From: an uncultured Dokdonia sp.
GTDB lineage: Bacteria > Bacteroidota > Bacteroidia > Flavobacteriales > Flavobacteriaceae
Direction: 5' to 3'
Length of the DNA stretch: 9,178 nt
Assembly (NCBI GenBank): GCA_937124495.1
Contig: CAKZKZ010000319.1
Coordinates: forward strand, 1 to 9,178
Part shown: positions 5,672 through 9,178 of the stretch, one piece after another
How the letters are laid out: every line of letters begins with the position of its first letter
Numbering within the stretch: the stretch's first letter is position 1
Notes under the pieces: model-generated
Told to the model about the DNA's origin: nothing
The model's input: only the letters and a program-made list of their open reading frames with translations
Databases searched by the model: none
Translations under genes and position numbers: made by a program

Positions 5672-7711
5672 ATGATAAAAAAATACGTACTAATTCTTAT
5701 CAGTTTTGTTGTTTTCCAACAATCTGTTGTTGCTCAGAATTATAAATTTGGAAAAATTTCTGAGGAAGAGCTTGCAGAAACATCTCATGCATCTGAACCA
5801 GATGCAGGTGCTGCTATACTATATAGAAAAACGGATACTAAATTTAATTACTCTCAAGATGGTGGTTTTGTAGTAATAACAGAACACCAGGAGCGTATTA
5901 AAATATACAATAAAGATGGATATGATCTTGCTAATCAACAAATAGGATTGTATCAAGGAGTAAGTGAAGAAGAAACAGTTACGTCATTAAAAGCATTTAC
6001 CTATAATCTAGTAGATGGTGATATAGAAGAGAGTAAACTTCAGAGTAAAGGTATATTTGAAGAAGAGCGAAGTAAGACATTAAAGATTAAAAAGTTCACA
6101 ATGCCAGACATACAAGATGGGTGTGTCATCGAGTTTAAATATACATTTACCTCTCCTTTTTACTCGACGATAGATGAATTTCGTTTTCAAGAAACGATTC
6201 CTGTGGATAAGGTTGAAATGCGATTTTTTGCTCCAGAATACCTAGTGTATAGAACCCACGGAAAAGGCGGTATCCTTCTAGGATTAACAACTGAAACGAA
6301 ATCGCGTACAATTAGATATCGATATGAAGATAAGACCTTAGCTAGAGCAGCAGAAGTAAACACCTTAGCTAGAGAACCACAAGTAAAAAGGAGTACAGCT
6401 GAACTTGACCTCACAGAAAATGGATATCTAATAAGTCTTGAAAATATCCCTGCGCTTAAAGAAGAGCCTTTTGCAGGAAATCTAAATAATTATATATCAG
6501 CATTACAATTTGAATTATCGTACACAAAATTTCCTAATGCTCCAGTACGTAATTATGCTACCTCTTGGGAAGATGTAGCAAAAAAGATATATAAGTCAGA
6601 GAGCTTTGGAAAAGAATTAGAAATCATAAAATATTTTAAGAAAGACATAGATGCATTGCTGTCTGGGGTTGCAGACCCAAAAGAGAAAATGATGAAAGTG
6701 TTTGATTTTGTGAAATCAAAAATGACTTGGAATAAATACTATGGTGTTTATAAAGATAGGGGTGTTAAAAAAGCATACGGCGAAGGAGTTGGGAATGTTG
6801 CAGATATCAACTTAATGCTGATCTCAATGCTTACATATGCAGGTGTAGAAGCAAACCCTATTTTGCTAAGTACCAAAGCAAACGGAATACCATTCTTTCC
6901 AACAAGAACAGGATTTAATTATGTGATTGCTGGTGCTGTCTTAGATAATAGATTATTCCTTCTTGATGGTGTAGATAGAACTGGTGCTCCTAGTATCTTA
7001 AGAACTAATCTTTTAAATTGGAAAGGAAGAATGGTTAGAGCAGATGGTAGCTCCTTATTAGTAGATTTACTTCCGTCTAAACCCGCAGTGCATACAAGTC
7101 TTATGAATCTTGAAATAAGTGAAGATCTAGTCATTACTGGAAACTCAAAAAATAGATTTACAGGGCATTATGCCAAAGGCCAAAGAGCTAGATATCGAAG
7201 TTTAAACGAAGGTGAGCAATCTGGAAAAATGGAAGAAAGTTTTGAATCAATAGAAATGATTGATCATACATTTAAAGGGATGGATGATTATGATAAGCCT
7301 TTAACGTTAGAATATAATTTCGAAAATGAAGAAGTTGTTGAGGTCATTGGAAATAAGATGTATGTGTCACCACTCCTTCACTTAGCAACCGAAGAAAATT
7401 ATTTCAAAGCAGAAAATAGAACATATCCTATAGATTATTCATACCCTCGATCAGATAAGTATAATGTGTCTGTTTTAATTCCAGAAGGGTATACTATAGA
7501 ATCATTACCAGAACCATTATCTATTAATCTTTCTAATAATATGGGGTCTTTTAGATACGGAGTTACTCAAAATGCAGGAAAAATAATAATAACGTTACAA
7601 AATACTATTAAAACACCTGTTATTGGAGCTGAATATTATAAAGATTTGCAACAGTATTACAAGATGATTTTAGAAAAAGAATCAGAAAAAATTGTACTTA
7701 TAAAAGCATAA
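5672..7711 (+). CDS. Exported DUF3857 / degenerate transglutaminase-like protein, likely non-catalytic
   Basis: The 679-residue protein has a signal peptide (MIKKYVLILISFVVFQQS, cleavage after VVA at about 21). An N-terminal DUF3857-type beta domain spans about 50-260, including RIKIYNKDG (75-83), KIKKFTMPDI (138-147), ETIPVDKVEM (174-183) and a tandem 9-residue repeat at 222-239. A transglutaminase-like region at about 335-435 keeps the fold's sequence pattern but not the chemistry: Val376 in GNVADIN replaces the nucleophilic Cys, Tyr417 in FNYVIAG replaces His, and only Asp432 in LLDG remains, 15 residues later. NGIPFFPTR (404-412) is a strong family signature. The C-terminal ~230 residues are beta-rich. 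Related Bacteroidota proteins with the same losses probably exist, so this looks like a stable pseudoenzyme rather than a decaying gene; the frame is intact. Likely roles are binding or scaffolding (inference). It is translated 6 bases downstream of the Cys-containing relative and followed by a tandem paralogue. Confidence 0.86.
   Translation: MIKKYVLILISFVVFQQSVVAQNYKFGKISEEELAETSHASEPDAGAAILYRKTDTKFNYSQDGGFVVITEHQERIKIYNKDGYDLANQQIGLYQGVSEEETVTSLKAFTYNLVDGDIEESKLQSKGIFEEERSKTLKIKKFTMPDIQDGCVIEFKYTFTSPFYSTIDEFRFQETIPVDKVEMRFFAPEYLVYRTHGKGGILLGLTTETKSRTIRYRYEDKTLARAAEVNTLAREPQVKRSTAELDLTENGYLISLENIPALKEEPFAGNLNNYISALQFELSYTKFPNAPVRNYATSWEDVAKKIYKSESFGKELEIIKYFKKDIDALLSGVADPKEKMMKVFDFVKSKMTWNKYYGVYKDRGVKKAYGEGVGNVADINLMLISMLTYAGVEANPILLSTKANGIPFFPTRTGFNYVIAGAVLDNRLFLLDGVDRTGAPSILRTNLLNWKGRMVRADGSSLLVDLLPSKPAVHTSLMNLEISEDLVITGNSKNRFTGHYAKGQRARYRSLNEGEQSGKMEESFESIEMIDHTFKGMDDYDKPLTLEYNFENEEVVEVIGNKMYVSPLLHLATEENYFKAENRTYPIDYSYPRSDKYNVSVLIPEGYTIESLPEPLSINLSNNMGSFRYGVTQNAGKIIITLQNTIKTPVIGAEYYKDLQQYYKMILEKESEKIVLIKA
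6335..6388 (+). repeat. 27-base tandem repeat, two copies, in frame
   Basis: Copies at 6335-6361 and 6362-6388 match at 23 of 27 positions, sharing ACCTTAGCTAGAG at the start and AAGTAAA near the end. They encode TLARAAEVN and TLAREPQVK (residues 222-239) in the DUF3857 protein at 5672-7711. The paralogue at 7804 is nine residues shorter in the matching interval, so the repeat probably arose in this copy. Confidence 0.8.
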
Positions 7712-7776
7712 GTCAGCCAATATTTCGCATTTTATAAACATTGACTTAGACTTCGTATGTAGGGTCTTGTTTTTTA

Positions 7777-7803
7777 ATTGCACTTGCCAAAACTTAATAT
7801 ACT
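7777..7803 (+). repeat. Duplication scar: relic of the 3' end of the gene at 3764-5665
   Basis: These 27 bases directly before the third DUF3857 gene match 5645-5671 (last six codons, stop and 6-base spacer of the first DUF3857 gene) at 23 of 27 positions, without gaps. In the same frame the relic still reads I-A-L-A-K-T-stop against I-V-L-A-K-I-stop. It sits in a 92-base intergenic gap and is attached to no open frame. Homology continues across the start codon into the paralogous genes at 5672 and 7804, so the duplicated unit began within the end of the first gene. Confidence 0.75.
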
Positions 7804-9178
7804 ATGATGAGAAAATACCTGTTAATCCTCATAAGCTTTGTCGCGTTTGAACACTATGTTGTTGCTCAGGATTATAAATTTGGAAGAGTTTCTGAAGAAG
7901 AAATTAGAGAGACTTCTCATCCATCTGATCCAGAAGCTGGTGCTGCTATATTATATAGAAAAACAGAAACAAAATTTAAGTATAGTCAGAATAAAAGCTC
8001 TTTTTTAGCGATAATTGATGTCCATGAACGTATTAAAATATATTCAAAGGCAAGTGGAGAAGAAGAAGCAACTATTCAACTTCCATTATATAAAGGATAT
8101 GGTAGTTCTAATGATAAAATGACCAATATTAAAGGAATTACATATACTATAGAAAATGATGCCGTTCAGATAACAAAACTTACTTCTGATGGTATTTTTG
8201 AAGAAGAGTATACGGATTACTTAGATATTAAGAAGTTTACAATGCCAAATATTATTGACGGTGCTATTATTGAATATAAATACACCATTACTACGCCTTA
8301 TATAGGAAACCTATCTACCTATTATTTTCAAGAGACCATTCCTGTTGATAGAGTTGAGATGAATTTTTGGGCACCAGAATACATGGTGTATAAAACACAC
8401 AGTAAAGGCTGGTACCCATTTGAGATTATAACAGAAAAGAAAAGAGATAGAATTAAACTTAAATATAAGGAAGAGGCTGATAGATTAGTAGGAGGTAGTA
8501 AAACAAGAGTACAAGAAATAGAATTTGAAACGAATGGTTATGAAATCGTTTTAACAGATGTACCCGCTTTGAGAAAAGAAGATTTTATCTCAAACATAGA
8601 TAATTATCGCGGTGGGGTAGAATTTGAATTGAATTATACTAAGTTTCCTAATTCACCTCTAGAATCATACTCAACGAGTTGGGATGCTGTGGCTAAAGAT
8701 ATAAATGACTCTAAAAGCTTTGGAGATCAATTAAATGAATCTAGATTTTTTAAGAAAGCACTGGAAGGTGTAATAAGTGATTCAAATACTGAGGAAGAAA
8801 AAATTGTTCAAATTTTTGAATTTGTTCGCTCTACTATTATATGGAACGGACAAAAAGGGATCTATACGAGTAAGGGAGTTAGAAAAGCTTTTGATGAGAA
8901 GAACGGAAATAGTGCAGATATAAATTTATTATTAGTTGGACTATTAAGAGAAGCTGGTATAGATAGTAATCCTGTTTTGATAAGCTCAAAAAGTAATGGA
9001 ATCCCTTTGTTTCCTACTCGTAACGGATTTGATTTTGTAGTAGCAGGAATAGGGACTGGAATAAGCCCTTTATTATTAGATGCTTCACATAAATTGAGTG
9101 CGCCTCAAATATTAGATGAAGAACTTCTTAATTGGAATGGACGCATGATTAGATCCAATGGGAGTTCTAATACGGTTA
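7804..9178 (+). CDS. Exported DUF3857 / degenerate transglutaminase-like protein, paralogue (3' end outside window)
   Basis: The frame is open from ATG 7804 to the window edge: 458 residues plus one base, with about 220 residues missing if it is as long as its paralogue. ATG 7804 is chosen over ATG 7807 because it aligns exactly with the paralogue's start. The signal peptide runs to VVAQ at about 19-22. The first 60 residues match the upstream paralogue at 43 positions, including most of the signal peptide; later parts are more divergent. The DUF3857-type domain (50-255) has HERIKIY (74-80), DIKKFTMPNI (141-150) and ETIPVDRVEM (177-186). In the transglutaminase-like core Ser370 (GNSADIN) replaces Cys and Phe411 (GFDFVVAG) replaces His, with Asp426 kept 15 residues on. 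NGIPLFPTR (398-406) is conserved. It is probably a non-catalytic exported protein. It may be co-transcribed with the two genes upstream; no terminator is seen in the 92-base gap. Function unknown. Confidence 0.86.
   Translation, partial: MMRKYLLILISFVAFEHYVVAQDYKFGRVSEEEIRETSHPSDPEAGAAILYRKTETKFKYSQNKSSFLAIIDVHERIKIYSKASGEEEATIQLPLYKGYGSSNDKMTNIKGITYTIENDAVQITKLTSDGIFEEEYTDYLDIKKFTMPNIIDGAIIEYKYTITTPYIGNLSTYYFQETIPVDRVEMNFWAPEYMVYKTHSKGWYPFEIITEKKRDRIKLKYKEEADRLVGGSKTRVQEIEFETNGYEIVLTDVPALRKEDFISNIDNYRGGVEFELNYTKFPNSPLESYSTSWDAVAKDINDSKSFGDQLNESRFFKKALEGVISDSNTEEEKIVQIFEFVRSTIIWNGQKGIYTSKGVRKAFDEKNGNSADINLLLVGLLREAGIDSNPVLISSKSNGIPLFPTRNGFDFVVAGIGTGISPLLLDASHKLSAPQILDEELLNWNGRMIRSNGSSNTV

Noticed and set aside
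235..7134. Other minus-strand open frames (235-429, 825-1010, 2666-3028, 3496-3690, 6187-6414, 6919-7134)
   Set aside because: All lie entirely inside strongly supported plus-strand genes and their products look like reverse-frame translations without domains or signals.
7709..7748. Inverted repeat TAAGTCA ... TGACTTA after the second DUF3857 gene as a terminator
   Set aside because: Only a 7-base AT-rich stem with a 26-base loop, with no T-run directly after it; likely chance.
7741..7770. TTGACT at 7741-7746 as a sigma70-type -35 box for the third DUF3857 gene
   Set aside because: No TATAAT-like box at 16-18 bases and no TAnnTTTG at the Bacteroidota spacing; the match is isolated.
5672..9178. 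The second and third DUF3857 genes as decaying pseudogenes because catalytic residues are missing
   Set aside because: Both frames are long and intact, structural motifs such as NGIP-FPTR and the third-position Asp are conserved, and the substitutions look like stable pseudoenzymes rather than random decay.

Overview
The window looks like a piece of chromosome from a Flavobacteriaceae-type member of the Bacteroidota. The DNA is AT-rich, no gene start has a Shine-Dalgarno sequence, and starts are preceded by A/T-rich bases. The aromatic enzymes have phylum-typical architecture (type I-beta DAHP synthase fused to an AroQ chorismate mutase, next to a monofunctional prephenate dehydrogenase), and several secreted proteins have DUF4177-like or DUF3857/transglutaminase folds common in this phylum. 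A marine genus such as Dokdonia is a guess from overall impression only.

Layout: (1) Bases 1-1689, plus strand, hold the end of an aromatic amino acid operon: the C-terminal two thirds of prephenate dehydrogenase (tyrA), then a bifunctional DAHP synthase/chorismate mutase. Together they cover entry into the shikimate pathway, chorismate to prephenate, and prephenate to 4-hydroxyphenylpyruvate. The operon ends at a strong hairpin terminator (1718-1762). (2) A convergent minus-strand gene (1770-2225) encodes a small exported DUF4177-like protein. (3) An 84-base divergent spacer leads to rsgA (ribosome-assembly GTPase) and dtd (D-aminoacyl-tRNA deacylase), 5 bases apart and surely co-transcribed. 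(4) From 3764 to the window end come three large exported proteins with DUF3857 and transglutaminase-like domains. The third is cut by the window edge.

The most interesting region is the last. The first protein keeps a Cys-His pair and has Glu where the third triad residue should be. The second and third have replaced both Cys and His (Val/Tyr and Ser/Phe) while keeping Asp, all at matching spacing, so they look like pseudoenzymes beside a potentially active relative. The second and third are tandem paralogues. The gap before the third contains a decayed copy of the last codons, stop and spacer of the first gene, which marks a duplication breakpoint. The second gene also carries an internal 27-base tandem repeat, and the third is shorter by exactly one unit there. 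A 14-base perfect palindrome (22 bases with one mismatched pair) lies inside dtd.

No tRNA, rRNA, CRISPR array, insertion sequence or phage gene was seen. There is no gene-free stretch longer than 300 bases. The longest gaps are 92 bases (7712-7803) and 84 bases (2226-2309).
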